The notes under the pieces were generated by a model that ran no database searches, was not told the DNA's origin, and saw nothing but the letters and a program-made list of their open reading frames with translations. A program made the translations under genes and the position numbers. This document shows, piece after piece, positions 16,807 through 25,526 of a DNA stretch of 26,760 nucleotides; position 1 is the stretch's first letter, and the number at the start of each line of letters is the position of its first letter. Source of the stretch: Bacteroidota bacterium (GTDB lineage: Bacteria > Bacteroidota > Ignavibacteria > Ignavibacteriales > Melioribacteraceae); contig JAKAMS010000002.1 in the NCBI GenBank assembly GCA_021812745.1, forward strand, positions 1 to 26,760, in the 5' to 3' direction.

Positions 16807-17880
16807 ATGATTAAGCAAATTATGCCTCTCAACGAACTTCAGTTCAAGAAAAGTAAGACTTATCTTTTATTTTTACTTTCGTTTTGTGCGCTTGCATATC
16901 TCTCCTATATTTTTTCAGACATTCTTGCAATGCTTGCAGTATCAATATTGATATCATTGCTTTTTAATCCTGTTGTTGGTTTTCTTGAACGAAGAGGGTT
17001 AAGCAGATTGCTTGCGGTATTAACTGTTTTTGCACTGGTAATACTTTTGATAGTAGCCGGTTTTTCTTTCTTGATGCCACGAGTAATTAATCAGTTCCAC
17101 AGTTTATCTGTTACATTAACCCAAGAAAATTTACAGTCGTTTTTCCAACAATTTGAAAAATCGTTGAAATCTACTTTCCCATTTTTGAACTCCGTGAGCA
17201 TTGTAGAAAAATTTACAAACTTTTCACAAAGTGTAATTAGTAATTGGGTAAGCAATATCAGCGAATTAGTGTACAGCATTGTCTCTCTTATCGCAATATT
17301 AGTCATTGTTCCCTTTATGACTTTCTTTTTGCTGAAAGATAAAAAACAATTAATGCGTGGAATAATAAACATTATGCCGAATAAATATTTTGAAGTTTCT
17401 TATTCGGTACTTGACAAAATCTCGGTACAACTTGGCCGTTTTGTAAGAGGTTGGATCTTAGATGCTTTCCTTGTGGGATTGTTAAGCGGTATCGGATTGA
17501 AATTATTAGGAATAAACAATGCAATCTCAATCGGATTTGTAGCCGGAGTCGGTCATCTTATTCCCTACTTCGGACCAATCATAGGAGGAATTCCTGCAAT
17601 AATTATTTCAATCATTCAGTACGGAAATTTTTCTATGCTGCCAAGTATTATCATTATGTTCTTAGCAGTTTATGCAATAGATAACGGCATCATTCAGCCA
17701 AACGTCTTTTCTAAAGCAACAGATATGCACCCGCTTGTTATAATTGTTCTTATCATTGCCGGTAGTCAATTACTCGGTGTTTTAGGAATGCTTTTAGCTG
17801 TTCCTACAGCAACCGTAATAAAAACCGCCTCACGTGAAATTTATCTTGGCTACAAGAACTACAAAATCATACACTCTTGA
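16807..17880 (+). CDS. AI-2E family (PerM/YdiK-like) membrane transporter
   Basis: This polytopic inner-membrane protein belongs to the AI-2E/UPF0118 family. Members have been linked to autoinducer-2 export, Na+/H+ antiport or other exchange, so the substrate is unknown. About eight hydrophobic segments are seen: two or three in the first 100 residues, then a soluble amphipathic stretch (about 100-155). Further helices follow, with family motifs GRFVRGWILDAFLVGLLSG, GLIPYFGP-like HLIPYFGPIIGGIPA, and DNGIIQPNVFSKATDMHPL. The GTG at 16795 is in frame but lies before GGAG, which sits six bases ahead of the ATG at 16807, so the ATG is chosen. At about 357 residues it is full length. It is divergent from pta and followed after 84 bases by the metallo-beta-lactamase-fold gene on the same strand. 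Family call is firm, function open. Confidence 0.88.
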   Translation: MIKQIMPLNELQFKKSKTYLLFLLSFCALAYLSYIFSDILAMLAVSILISLLFNPVVGFLERRGLSRLLAVLTVFALVILLIVAGFSFLMPRVINQFHSLSVTLTQENLQSFFQQFEKSLKSTFPFLNSVSIVEKFTNFSQSVISNWVSNISELVYSIVSLIAILVIVPFMTFFLLKDKKQLMRGIINIMPNKYFEVSYSVLDKISVQLGRFVRGWILDAFLVGLLSGIGLKLLGINNAISIGFVAGVGHLIPYFGPIIGGIPAIIISIIQYGNFSMLPSIIIMFLAVYAIDNGIIQPNVFSKATDMHPLVIIVLIIAGSQLLGVLGMLLAVPTATVIKTASREIYLGYKNYKIIHS

Positions 17881-17964
17881 TCTTGAGTATTAGTCCTCTT
17901 CAATTGATTAGATTGAATCTCACTCTTTCTTTGAATAGTTTGCTTAAAAATTTTTGGAGATAAT

Positions 17965-19362
17965 ATGCAAATCCAGTTTATAGGCGCTGCACAAACAGTA
18001 ACAGGTTCAATGCATTACATAAAAACTAAACAAGCAAAATTTCTTCTCGATTGCGGTTTGTTCCAAGGTAAACGGAAAGAAGCTTTTGAAATTAACCGTA
18101 CATTTGATTATTTCAATCCCGCTGAAATTGATTTTGTAATTTTATCTCACGCACACATTGACCATGCTGGCAATCTGCCCTCTTTGGTTAAAAAAGGTTT
18201 TAACGGAAAAATATATTCAACATTTGCAACTCGCGATCTCTCAGTTGTAATGCTTCAAGACAGCGCACACATTCAAGAAAAAGACGTTGAGTTCGTCAAT
18301 AAAAGAAGAAAGAGGCAGGGTAAAAATCTTTTTGAACCTCTCTATCTTCAAGAAGATGCTTTGAAAACTTTGAAACAATTTATTGGAATAAATTATCACC
18401 AAGCTTATCAAGTGGCTGAAGGAATTACACTCACTTTTTATGATGCCGGTCATATTCTTGGCTCAGCCTTAGTTCATCTTACAATAAAGGAAGACGAACA
18501 GATTTATAATTTAGCTTTCTCAGGCGATCTTGGAAGACCAAATCTTCCAATACTTAAAGATCCCGAACAAATTCCTAACGCTGACTATTTTATTTGTGAA
18601 AGCACTTACGGCGGAAGAATGCACGAGAATCCTTTGAACTCGGAAGACACTTTGGCAAGTGTTGTTAGAAAAGCAGTTTCTAATAAATCAAAAATTATTG
18701 TACCGGCTTTCAGTGTAGGAAGAACACAAGAAATTGTTTACGCCCTTCACAGAATATTCGAGAATAATAAGGCGGCAAGAATTCCCGTTTATGTAGACAG
18801 CCCTCTTGCTGTAAACGCTACTGATGTTTTCCGTTTACATCCTGAATGTTTTGATACAGAGACAATGGATTTCATACATAAGAATGAAGATCCATTTGGT
18901 TTCAGCCGTTTAACCTACATTACAAGTTCCGATGAATCTAAAAAACTTAACAGCGTTAATGGACCATGTATAATTATTTCAAGCAGCGGTATGTGCGAAG
19001 CAGGACGCATTCTTCATCATCTTGCAAATAATATTGAGAATCCGAACAGTATAATTCTTATGGTTGGTTATTCTGCAGAGAACACTCTCGGCAGAAAACT
19101 TATAAATGGTGAAAAGAAAGTCTCTATATTCGGCGAAGAATATAATGTTGAGGCGGAAGTAATAGTAATGCAGTCGTACAGCGCTCATGCAGATGAGAAT
19201 GAATTGATCTCTTATACATCTAAACTCGATAAGACTCAAATGCGCGAAATTTTTCTTGTCCATGGAGAAATTGATCAGCAGGAAATTTACAAGAAACATC
19301 TTGAAGCAAGCGGATTCAAAAAAATATTAATCCCGAACCGCGGTTATGAGGTTACGCTTTAG
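17965..19362 (+). CDS. Metallo-beta-lactamase-fold, beta-CASP ribonuclease (RNA exonuclease/YSH1-like)
   Basis: The 465 residues show the full set of a beta-CASP nuclease of the bacterial TTHA0252/CPSF73-like group. The zinc motif is SHAHIDHAG (H62, H64, D66, H67), with GHILGS (His) and FSGDLGRP (Asp) as motifs 3 and 4. The beta-CASP motifs are ICESTYGGR (A), PAFSVGRTQE, SSSGMCEAGRILHHL and SAHADENEL (motif C His). The late GxVHGE-type motif is LVHGE. Such enzymes degrade or process RNA in the cytoplasm. GGAG lies six bases before the ATG. The gene follows the AI-2E-family gene by 84 bases and precedes the barrel-like gene by 41. Domain call is secure. The specific RNA substrate is unknown, and it is not RNase J by motif layout. 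Confidence 0.93.
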   Translation: MQIQFIGAAQTVTGSMHYIKTKQAKFLLDCGLFQGKRKEAFEINRTFDYFNPAEIDFVILSHAHIDHAGNLPSLVKKGFNGKIYSTFATRDLSVVMLQDSAHIQEKDVEFVNKRRKRQGKNLFEPLYLQEDALKTLKQFIGINYHQAYQVAEGITLTFYDAGHILGSALVHLTIKEDEQIYNLAFSGDLGRPNLPILKDPEQIPNADYFICESTYGGRMHENPLNSEDTLASVVRKAVSNKSKIIVPAFSVGRTQEIVYALHRIFENNKAARIPVYVDSPLAVNATDVFRLHPECFDTETMDFIHKNEDPFGFSRLTYITSSDESKKLNSVNGPCIIISSSGMCEAGRILHHLANNIENPNSIILMVGYSAENTLGRKLINGEKKVSIFGEEYNVEAEVIVMQSYSAHADENELISYTSKLDKTQMREIFLVHGEIDQQEIYKKHLEASGFKKILIPNRGYEVTL

Positions 19363-19403
19363 GAATATAGTTATTGTCTGTTTTTTACTTTTGCTTATAA
19401 TTC

Positions 19404-21329
19404 TTGAACCGAGATTTCTATTTGAGAAAAATCATACAAATATTTTTTCTGATTATAATTTTAGTTAATCATATTTCAGCTCAATTAGGAAGAGACAGCC
19501 TGAATTTTTCAACGCAAAGTTTTAACGAACGCCAGTTGCTGAATAATTTTGACAAACAGCTTAATACCTACAGTATGAGCGCATTTGCAAGATATTTCCT
19601 TAATACAGACAAAATATTTTTCGGGATTAAAGAAAATTTCAACTCCACAGTAACAAAATCATCAACAGTGAATATCAAAGACGAGCAATTTATTTGGGCG
19701 CTCGGTCAATACGGAATGTCTGACAATCTGAAACTTGGAATTCTCTTAAACAATAATTTTTATACCGATGACAGGCAGATCGCAATCAATAAAGCTTCTC
19801 TCTTTTCAACCTCATTCTTCGCAAAATTTATTCCACGCAAAAATATTGAAATAACTCCGTTCGGCGGATTTACTCAAAACAACCAAATTGGAGTTAAAGA
19901 TAACGGATATAACTACGGCGCAGAGGCAAGCATAGATAAATTCAATGTAGGCGATTTCGATTTGTCTTCTCTAATGAAATTTCAGAATGAAGATATTTCC
20001 CCTCGAAAAAATACTCTCCGTTTAATGGACTTTGACATCAACAGTATTTTTGAGGATAATTTTAACAACACAATTTCCGCCTATTATTCCGAGCAGCGGA
20101 AAGACTTTTATTTTATAGCAGACCCGGTAACTGCAGCCGAATTTAATATTACAAATAACATTCAAAGCAGAACTGAATCCAATTATTATCTGCAGGAAAG
20201 AATTAAATTTGCACAGCCAAATTCGCCTCTATCATTAGACATGCAAGGGCGCGTTGCATGGAGAGATATTAACAGAAATACAAGGTTCATTTCACTTTCC
20301 AATATTGCTAATACAAATTACGATACACGCATTGAAGAATTCCGAATGGATTTCTCTTCTTCAGCCGATTATATCACAGATGATCTCAATCTGTCTTTTC
20401 GTTTTTCATATTCTGAAAGAAACGAAAAGCATCAGCCAAACCGCTCAGATGCAATCAACAATATTATTTTTTCAGAACGGGAAAATCTGGAAGAACAAAA
20501 AAACAATACTTCGCAACTCGCCAACATTTCAATATTAAGCAAGATTAATCTTTCCGGAAGCGACCGCATAACGTTCAGCATATTCCACCGCAAATTGAAA
20601 TATGATACTCCCAGCGACCTGAATTTTGACGACCGGGATGAATTGCTCTCTATTGGAAGAATCATGTATGAAAAAGAATTCAATCCCTTCTTAAAGGTAT
20701 TCGTCAATCTTGAAGGAAGCTTAAATAAGATTGTTTACATTTTTGCTGAAAGGAGTTCAAACAATAATTTGCAAAGGATACTAAAATTTTCTTCAGGCGG
20801 AACATTTAGTGCCGGGAAATTTACATCATCGAACTCCGCAGAAGTTTCAGCCAACTACACGGTTTTCGACTACGAAGAACTGAATCCTAATTTTAGAAGT
20901 TACTCATTCAGACAATTTGTTTTCCGCGATTCTTCCAATTATAAACTAACCGGAACATTACGTTTATTTCTTTCTGCATATACCAAGTTATCCGAACAGG
21001 GAGATTTTAAGTGGACTGATTTTTCGAATAAACCGCTTCGTTATATTAATGAACAATACGCAGAGCCAAAAATTTTTTACGACTTCCATTCGCTTAGTTT
21101 AGGCATCGGAATCCGCTACTTCTCACTTTCCACGTTTAATATCAATAATGGAATTGATAGAATCTTGGCTTCGGATTATAAAAGTATCGGTCCCTTAACC
21201 GAGATAAGTTATGCCGTTGATGATAGAATTAACATGAAATTTTACGGCTGGTATGAGTTTATAAAATCGGAAGATAATTTGAGAAGAGAGATGGCTAACT
21301 TTAGTTTTAAGATGAATTATAAATTTTGA
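19404..21329 (+). CDS. Unknown secreted protein, probable outer-membrane beta-barrel
   Basis: I do not recognise a family. The N terminus (RKIIQIFFLIIILVNHISAQ) is a clear Sec signal peptide with likely cleavage after ISA. The remaining 610 or so residues are rich in Asn, Ser, Phe, Tyr and alternating polar/hydrophobic strands (for example NTISAYYSEQRKDFYF, LSLGIGIRYFSLSTFNI). The protein ends in strand-like NFSFKMNYKF with a terminal Phe, the usual mark of outer-membrane beta-barrels. No cysteine-rich, TonB-box or plug domain is seen. There is no ATG: TTG at 19404 and TTG at 19422 are both in frame, and a stop lies just upstream. The second start gives a shorter, more typical signal peptide. 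Neither has a clear ribosome-binding site. It starts 41 bases after the RNase gene. An outer-membrane location is likely, function unknown. Confidence 0.75.
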   Translation: MNRDFYLRKIIQIFFLIIILVNHISAQLGRDSLNFSTQSFNERQLLNNFDKQLNTYSMSAFARYFLNTDKIFFGIKENFNSTVTKSSTVNIKDEQFIWALGQYGMSDNLKLGILLNNNFYTDDRQIAINKASLFSTSFFAKFIPRKNIEITPFGGFTQNNQIGVKDNGYNYGAEASIDKFNVGDFDLSSLMKFQNEDISPRKNTLRLMDFDINSIFEDNFNNTISAYYSEQRKDFYFIADPVTAAEFNITNNIQSRTESNYYLQERIKFAQPNSPLSLDMQGRVAWRDINRNTRFISLSNIANTNYDTRIEEFRMDFSSSADYITDDLNLSFRFSYSERNEKHQPNRSDAINNIIFSERENLEEQKNNTSQLANISILSKINLSGSDRITFSIFHRKLKYDTPSDLNFDDRDELLSIGRIMYEKEFNPFLKVFVNLEGSLNKIVYIFAERSSNNNLQRILKFSSGGTFSAGKFTSSNSAEVSANYTVFDYEELNPNFRSYSFRQFVFRDSSNYKLTGTLRLFLSAYTKLSEQGDFKWTDFSNKPLRYINEQYAEPKIFYDFHSLSLGIGIRYFSLSTFNINNGIDRILASDYKSIGPLTEISYAVDDRINMKFYGWYEFIKSEDNLRREMANFSFKMNYKF

Positions 21330-21420
21330 GAATTATCACGTAACCGAGAAATACTATTGCACGATTGCCTAAGTAGTTATATTTTTCGGCACACTTGAAT
21401 GAATTTTTATCGGAGAGAAA

Positions 21421-21831
21421 TTGCCGGAAAATGTTTACATAAAAGAAATTCCCAGCGATCCGGATCTTTTGCCGCAGCTTGAGGATTTTATAATGGGGTT
21501 AGCTATAAAATCACATCTTAGCGATGATAAATTAAACAGCTTAGCTCTTTCCTTTTCAGAAGCTGCGTCTAACAGCATTGTTCACGGTAACAAACTTGAT
21601 AAGAATAAAAAAGTAAAAATTACAGTTCATGTAGATGAGAAGAGCATAATTGTTACTATTAAAGATGAAGGGAAAGGATTCAACATAAAAGCGGTTCCGG
21701 ATCCAACTCGTCCCGAAAATATACTGAAAGACAGCGGCAGAGGAATACACATCATGCGTTCCTTTCTAGACGATCTTCGTTACAACTTCACGCCTACAGG
21801 TACAGAAACTATTCTAGAAATTGATCTGTGA
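21421..21831 (+). CDS. RsbW/SpoIIAB-like anti-sigma factor or serine kinase ATPase
   Basis: This 136-residue protein is a stand-alone GHKL ATPase domain (HATPase_c_2). The N box is SEAASNSIVHGN (about 48-59), the G1 box DEGKGF and the G2 box GRGIHIMRSF. Proteins of this type bind sigma factors and phosphorylate STAS-domain antagonists, or regulate other partners. No sigma factor, STAS protein or PP2C phosphatase is encoded in the window, so its partner must lie elsewhere. The start is TTG at 21421 with GGAG five bases upstream, the best start in this frame. It follows the barrel-like gene by 91 bases and may share its transcript. No clear terminator follows, and 198 bases separate it from mdh. 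Family call is firm. Specific pathway (general stress, or other) is unknown. Confidence 0.87.
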   Translation: MPENVYIKEIPSDPDLLPQLEDFIMGLAIKSHLSDDKLNSLALSFSEAASNSIVHGNKLDKNKKVKITVHVDEKSIIVTIKDEGKGFNIKAVPDPTRPENILKDSGRGIHIMRSFLDDLRYNFTPTGTETILEIDL

Positions 21832-21948
21832 TGAAACATTCAAAAATGTTTTTCATCCGGCATAAATGAAGCATTTTTTTGATTTCCTCCCCACTCATAT
21901 GCCGAAATGGTAGTCCTAAATATTTCTGAAATTTCTTTTAAAAATTAT

Positions 21949-21974
21949 CTCAAATTTGATTTATGAAATTTGAG
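21949..21974. promoter_or_regulatory. 9-bp inverted repeat upstream of mdh, possible operator
   Basis: CTCAAATTT (21949-21957) and AAATTTGAG (21966-21974) form a perfect inverted repeat with an 8-base spacer, 55 bases before the mdh ATG. It partly overlaps a weak promoter-like pair (TTGAGT and TATGAG, 18 bases apart). The form suits a dimeric regulator, but the AT-rich content raises the chance of coincidence. Confidence 0.35.
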
Positions 21975-22029
21975 TTCAATCCTATATATTTTGTATGAGA
22001 AACTTTAAACAAACTCATTAGGAGGAATA

Positions 22030-22995
22030 ATGGCTAGAAAAAAAATCGCTTTAATCGGCGGCGGACAGATCGGCGGTGTTCTTGTTCAGCTTATCGCACA
22101 GAAACGGCTGGGCGATGTTGTGTTATATGATATTGTTGAGGATTTACCACAAGGCAAAACTCTTGACATAGCAGAAGCTTCACGTGTTGATATGTTTGAT
22201 GTTAATATCAAAGGCACAAATTCTTATGAAGATATTAAGGATGCGGATTTAGTAATCATCACAGCGGGTTTACCGCGCAAACCCGGTATGAGCCGAGACG
22301 ATCTGCTTGTTACAAACGCTAAGATTATGCAGACTGTTGCGGAGAATGTAAAAAAATATGCGCCTAACTCAATTGTGATTGTTATTTCAAATCCTCTTGA
22401 TGCAATGGTAACACTCTTTCAGAAGATTACCGGATTTCCAACCGAAAGAGTTTTCGGTCAAGCCGGCGTACTTGATTCTAGCCGCTTTGCTACATTCATA
22501 GCGTGGGAACTTGGTGTTTCAGTGAAAGATGTTAATGCTTTAGTTCTCGGCGGTCATGGCGATACAATGGTTCCAATTGTTCGTTATTCAAACGTAAACG
22601 GAATTCCGGTTATGGAATTGCTCGAAAGAAAATATAACGATAAAGCCAAAGCAAAAGAAGTTATGGATGCAATGGTTAACAGGACCAAAATGGCTGGCGG
22701 AGAAGTTGTAAAATTATTGAAAACCGGTTCGGCATTTTATTCACCGGCAGCATCAGCTATAGCAATGGCAGAAGCAATATTGTTTGATGAAAATAGAATT
22801 CTTCCTACTTGTGCATTCCTAAACGGAGAATTTGGAATTAAAGGTTATTATGTTGGCGTTCCGGCAGTACTCGGAGATAAAGGCGTTAAACGCGTAATTG
22901 AATTTGCTCTTGATGCTGAAGAAAAAGCCGCTCTTGATAATTCCGTTACAGCAGTTAAAGGTCTGGTTGAAGATATGACGAGACTTGGATTCTAA
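22030..22995 (+). CDS. mdh: Malate dehydrogenase (LDH-like type, NAD-dependent)
   Basis: The enzyme interconverts malate and oxaloacetate in the TCA cycle or its reductive branch. The nucleotide-binding motif is IGGGQIGG (residues 9-16), with Asp in VLYDI favouring NAD over NADP. The substrate-specificity loop [14 protein letters not shown] has the Arg that selects dicarboxylates, which separates malate from lactate dehydrogenase. ISNPLDAM and the catalytic His in [10 protein letters not shown] complete the active site. The 321 residues are full length for the LDH-like tetrameric MDH found in Chlorobi and many anaerobes. AGGAGG lies five bases before the ATG. It is a single-gene unit with an inverted repeat upstream and the strong terminator at 23014-23053 downstream. 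Identification is secure. Confidence 0.97.
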   Translation: MARKKIALIGGGQIGGVLVQLIAQKRLGDVVLYDIVEDLPQGKTLDIAEASRVDMFDVNIKGTNSYEDIKDADLVIITAGLPRKPGMSRDDLLVTNAKIMQTVAENVKKYAPNSIVIVISNPLDAMVTLFQKITGFPTERVFGQAGVLDSSRFATFIAWELGVSVKDVNALVLGGHGDTMVPIVRYSNVNGIPVMELLERKYNDKAKAKEVMDAMVNRTKMAGGEVVKLLKTGSAFYSPAASAIAMAEAILFDENRILPTCAFLNGEFGIKGYYVGVPAVLGDKGVKRVIEFALDAEEKAALDNSVTAVKGLVEDMTRLGF

Positions 22996-23013
22996 AATTA
23001 ATGTGATTTGAAC

Positions 23014-23053
23014 AAAAAGAAAAAATCCCGCCTTGGCGGGATTTTTTCTTTTT
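23014..23053. terminator. Strong bidirectional terminator between mdh and rpmA
   Basis: There is an 18-bp stem (23014-23031 with 23036-23053) with a GC-rich core ATCCCGCC/GGCGGGAT and a CTTG tetraloop. It is flanked by an A-rich arm on one side and a T-rich arm on the other, so it reads as a terminator in both directions. It lies 18 bases after mdh and 16 bases after rpmA, which converge here. Confidence 0.92.
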
Positions 23054-23069
23054 AAAGCTGAAAAATTAT

Positions 23070-23339
23070 TTATGCAGCAGCTTCAGTAGCTTCGTAAACG
23101 CTGATGAATTTTCTGTCATTCTTTTTCTTTTCGAATTTTACAACTCCGTTAACAGTTGAAAACAAAGAATGATCTCCGGCTTTCATAACATTTTTGCCGG
23201 GATGAAAATTTGTTCCTTTTTGACGGACAAGTATTGAACCCGCTGTAACTTTTTCGCCGCCGAATGCTTTAACTCCGAGGTATTGCGGATTACTATCGCG
23301 ACCGTTTCTGGATGAACCTTGACCTTTTTTATGTGCCAT
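23070..23339 (-). CDS. rpmA: 50S ribosomal protein L27
   Basis: L27 sits near the peptidyl-transferase centre and its N-terminal tail contacts the P-site tRNA. The start [16 protein letters not shown] is canonical, with no Firmicutes-type leader needing cleavage. [21 protein letters not shown] and [17 protein letters not shown] follow the family. The 89 residues are full length, with a short Ala-rich end. The gene lies 17 bases after rplU, and its GGAGG is in that gap. The rplU-rpmA pair is a near-universal operon. Confidence 0.98.
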   Translation of the reverse strand: MAHKKGQGSSRNGRDSNPQYLGVKAFGGEKVTAGSILVRQKGTNFHPGKNVMKAGDHSLFSTVNGVVKFEKKKNDRKFISVYEATEAAA

Positions 23340-23356
23340 TATTAAATCCTCCGTTA

Positions 23357-23665
23357 CTAAGAGATCTTAGTAACTTCAATTCTTGTTAATAATTGTCTGT
23401 GTCCGTTCTTACGTTTATAAGAAATTCTTCTTTTCTTTTTGAACACAATTACTTTTTCATCTTTAAGATGTTCTAAAACTTTAGCTTGAACTTTAGCGCC
23501 TTTTACAGTTGGTGTTCCAACTTTTGTTGCTTTATCATCGCCTAAAACCAAAACAGAATCAAATGTGATTTCGTCATTAGGTTCAGCTTTTAAGCGCGGA
23601 ACATAATACTTGTTGTTTTCCAACACCTTAAATTGTTGTCCAGCGATATCAACCACTGCAAACAT
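23357..23665 (-). CDS. rplU: 50S ribosomal protein L21
   Basis: L21 binds 23S rRNA in the large subunit. The start [13 protein letters not shown] and the basic block [16 protein letters not shown] match the family, and about 102 residues is normal. Two ATG codons are adjacent (23668 and 23665). GGAGGA abuts the first directly, leaving no spacer, while the second has a 3-4 base spacer, so 23665 is the better start. It is the first gene of the rplU-rpmA operon, driven by the promoter at 23698-23727. Confidence 0.97.
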   Translation of the reverse strand: MFAVVDIAGQQFKVLENNKYYVPRLKAEPNDEITFDSVLVLGDDKATKVGTPTVKGAKVQAKVLEHLKDEKVIVFKKKRRISYKRKNGHRQLLTRIEVTKIS

Positions 23666-23697
23666 CATTCCTCCAAATACTCGATTTTTGAGCCGTA

Positions 23698-23727
23698 AAT
23701 ATAATAGAAAGACCTTATCCTTGTCAA
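23698..23727 (-). promoter_or_regulatory. Near-consensus sigma70 promoter of rplU-rpmA
   Basis: On the minus strand TTGACA (23722-23727, perfect -35) and TATATT (23698-23703) are separated by 18 bases. The predicted start is near 23691, giving a leader of about 25 bases that ends in GGAGGA. The location ahead of a strongly expressed ribosomal operon supports it. Confidence 0.8.
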
Positions 23728-23806
23728 TAAATAGATGAATTAAAATTCATTCTTAAAATTTGGCAGAAAAAGTTCGATTAAAGCCCATTTATGCAAAAAA
23801 ACTAAA

Positions 23807-24838
23807 CTATTTCTTTAAGAGGAATGAAAATTCACTTCCTTTTCCCAGTTCGCTTGTTACACTTATCTTAGAACCGTGCGCTTCTACAATGTGTTTTACA
23901 ATTGCAAGTCCTAATCCTGTTCCGCCGACTTCACGCGAGCGGTCCTTATCAACGCGGTAAAATCTTTCGAAGATTCTGTTAATATCTTTTTCCGATATTC
24001 CAATTCCGGTATCTCGCACATAAATCTTACCAAAATTTCTCTCATCAGTAACTCCAACTTCTACAAAACCTGTATTGGTGTATTTAATTGCGTTCATAGT
24101 TAGATTGATAATAACCTGTTTAAGCCGCTGCCTATCTCCAAAAAGTTGAAGCGCGTTATTTGAAGAGACAAAATTCAACTCAATATTTTTTTTCTCTGCG
24201 TAAGGTTTAATTTCATTAATAATCTGTTCTAAAAACTCGTGTATGTTAAAGTATCTGAAACTCATCTGCATCTGCCCGGATTCTATCATCGAGATATCAA
24301 TTAAATCGTTCAAAAGATTATTCAGGTTAAGAGTATGGTTATTCGCTTTTTGCAAGAAAGTTTTATTCACTTTCTCATCATTGATTGCGCCGTCGAGAAG
24401 CGTTTCAATATAACCTTGTATTGCAAAAATCGGTGTGCGTAATTCGTGCGAGACATTACCAAGAAACTCGGTACGGAATTGTTCGAGCTTTTTAAGATGA
24501 GCGATATCTCCTTGGGCTTTGAGAAACATTGATTTGATCTCATCTTCCAATTCAATAAAGTCATTTCCCATTTTAATTTCATCGGCTGACTTGAATGAGT
24601 TTGTCCTTATTCGATTTATTACTCCTTTCACAATATCTAGATCAGATTTTCTTCTTCTTCCTAAGAAATAAAAAATTGCAATATCAAGTAAAAGGATTAA
24701 AATTAGAGCGGCTAATAATTGTGAAGAATTGAAATTAAAAATGAAAGATTCGGCTATTAATAGAATAGCAGTTATAGAAATTATTATTGAAATGAATACC
24801 CAGGCATAAGCAAAATTTTGTTTAAGATCACGCATCAT
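23807..24838 (-). CDS. phoR: PhoR-like membrane sensor histidine kinase
   Basis: The kinase is paired with the adjacent response regulator. Two transmembrane helices (about residues 11-31 and 41-60, counted from the ATG at 24838) enclose only a roughly 10-residue external loop. A linker without a recognisable PAS domain leads to the dimerisation/phosphoacceptor domain with H131 in GNVSHELRTPIFAIQGYIE. The ATPase domain has the N box INLTMNAIKYTN, G1 DTGIGIS, F box FERFYRVDKDRS and G2 GGTGLGLAI. A GTG at 24859 is in frame, but ATG 24838 (or 24835) just before the end of phoB fits better. The overlap with phoB is 11 nt, so translation is coupled. The lack of a periplasmic sensor domain means it may sense membrane or cytoplasmic partners. 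The PhoR name is by similarity of architecture; phosphate sensing is not shown. Confidence 0.85.
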   Translation of the reverse strand: MMRDLKQNFAYAWVFISIIISITAILLIAESFIFNFNSSQLLAALILILLLDIAIFYFLGRRRKSDLDIVKGVINRIRTNSFKSADEIKMGNDFIELEDEIKSMFLKAQGDIAHLKKLEQFRTEFLGNVSHELRTPIFAIQGYIETLLDGAINDEKVNKTFLQKANNHTLNLNNLLNDLIDISMIESGQMQMSFRYFNIHEFLEQIINEIKPYAEKKNIELNFVSSNNALQLFGDRQRLKQVIINLTMNAIKYTNTGFVEVGVTDERNFGKIYVRDTGIGISEKDINRIFERFYRVDKDRSREVGGTGLGLAIVKHIVEAHGSKISVTSELGKGSEFSFLLKK

Positions 24839-25520
24839 CTTTGAACCGGTAACCGACACCTTTAATGGTTTCTATTAGATCGGCATTCGAGCCGAGCTTT
24901 TCTCTAATTTTGCGAATGTGAACATCAATAGTTCTTTCAACCACAAAAACTTCTTTGCCCCAAATGTCATTCAATATTTTGTCTCTTAGAAAAACTTTGC
25001 CCGGGTTTGCGGCTAAATAGGCAAGGATTTCAAATTCTTTTTTAGGAAGAATAATCTGTTTGCCATTCAGCATTACGGTATACTTTTCTTTATTGATAGC
25101 CAAAGGTCCAATTACAATCTCTTTGGAAGGACTTAGTTCAATTTGAGCCGTCTCTTTATTGCGAAGATTCGAATTCACACGCGCAATTAATTTTTTAGGA
25201 GAGATCGGTTTCTGAATAAAATCATTCGCACCGATATTGAGACCGTAAACTTCATCAGTCTCCGAACCTTTTGCCGTGAGAAAAATTATTGGAGTGTGTT
25301 TATATTCATCCATTTTTCTTATTCGCTCACAAACTTCATAGCCATTCATCCTCGGCATCATTACATCTAGAATTACAAGATCCGGCTTCTGAGATATTTT
25401 TTCTAAAGCTTCTTCACCATCGTAAGCGACTATTACTTTGAATCCATTTTGAACAAGACTGTATTGAAGGAATTCAACAATATCTTTTTCGTCATCGGCA
25501 AGAAGGATTTTTGTTTTCAT
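24828..25520 (-). CDS. phoB: PhoB/OmpR-family response regulator
   Basis: The protein is a transcription factor of 230 residues. The receiver domain (1-120) has D9 and D10 for metal, the phosphoacceptor D52 in VILDVMMPRMNGYE, and LTAKGSETDEV and the conserved Lys in IQKPISPKKL. A winged-helix DNA-binding domain (about 135-228) carries LPKKEFEILAYLAANPGKVFLR, VVERTIDVHIRKIREKLG and IETIKGVGYRF. It starts six bases after the oxidoreductase gene and overlaps phoR, forming an operon with it. The symbol follows family architecture and the phoR partner. Many OmpR-type regulators look like this, so phosphate control is unproven. No pst or phosphate genes are in the window. Confidence 0.87.
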   Translation of the reverse strand: MKTKILLADDEKDIVEFLQYSLVQNGFKVIVAYDGEEALEKISQKPDLVILDVMMPRMNGYEVCERIRKMDEYKHTPIIFLTAKGSETDEVYGLNIGANDFIQKPISPKKLIARVNSNLRNKETAQIELSPSKEIVIGPLAINKEKYTVMLNGKQIILPKKEFEILAYLAANPGKVFLRDKILNDIWGKEVFVVERTIDVHIRKIREKLGSNADLIETIKGVGYRFKDDA

Positions 25521-25526
25521 AAATTT

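Noticed and set aside
23735..23750. Small palindrome after phoR (ATGAATT/AATTCAT)
   Set aside because: It is AT-only apart from one pair with a 2-base centre, likely a chance result of base composition.
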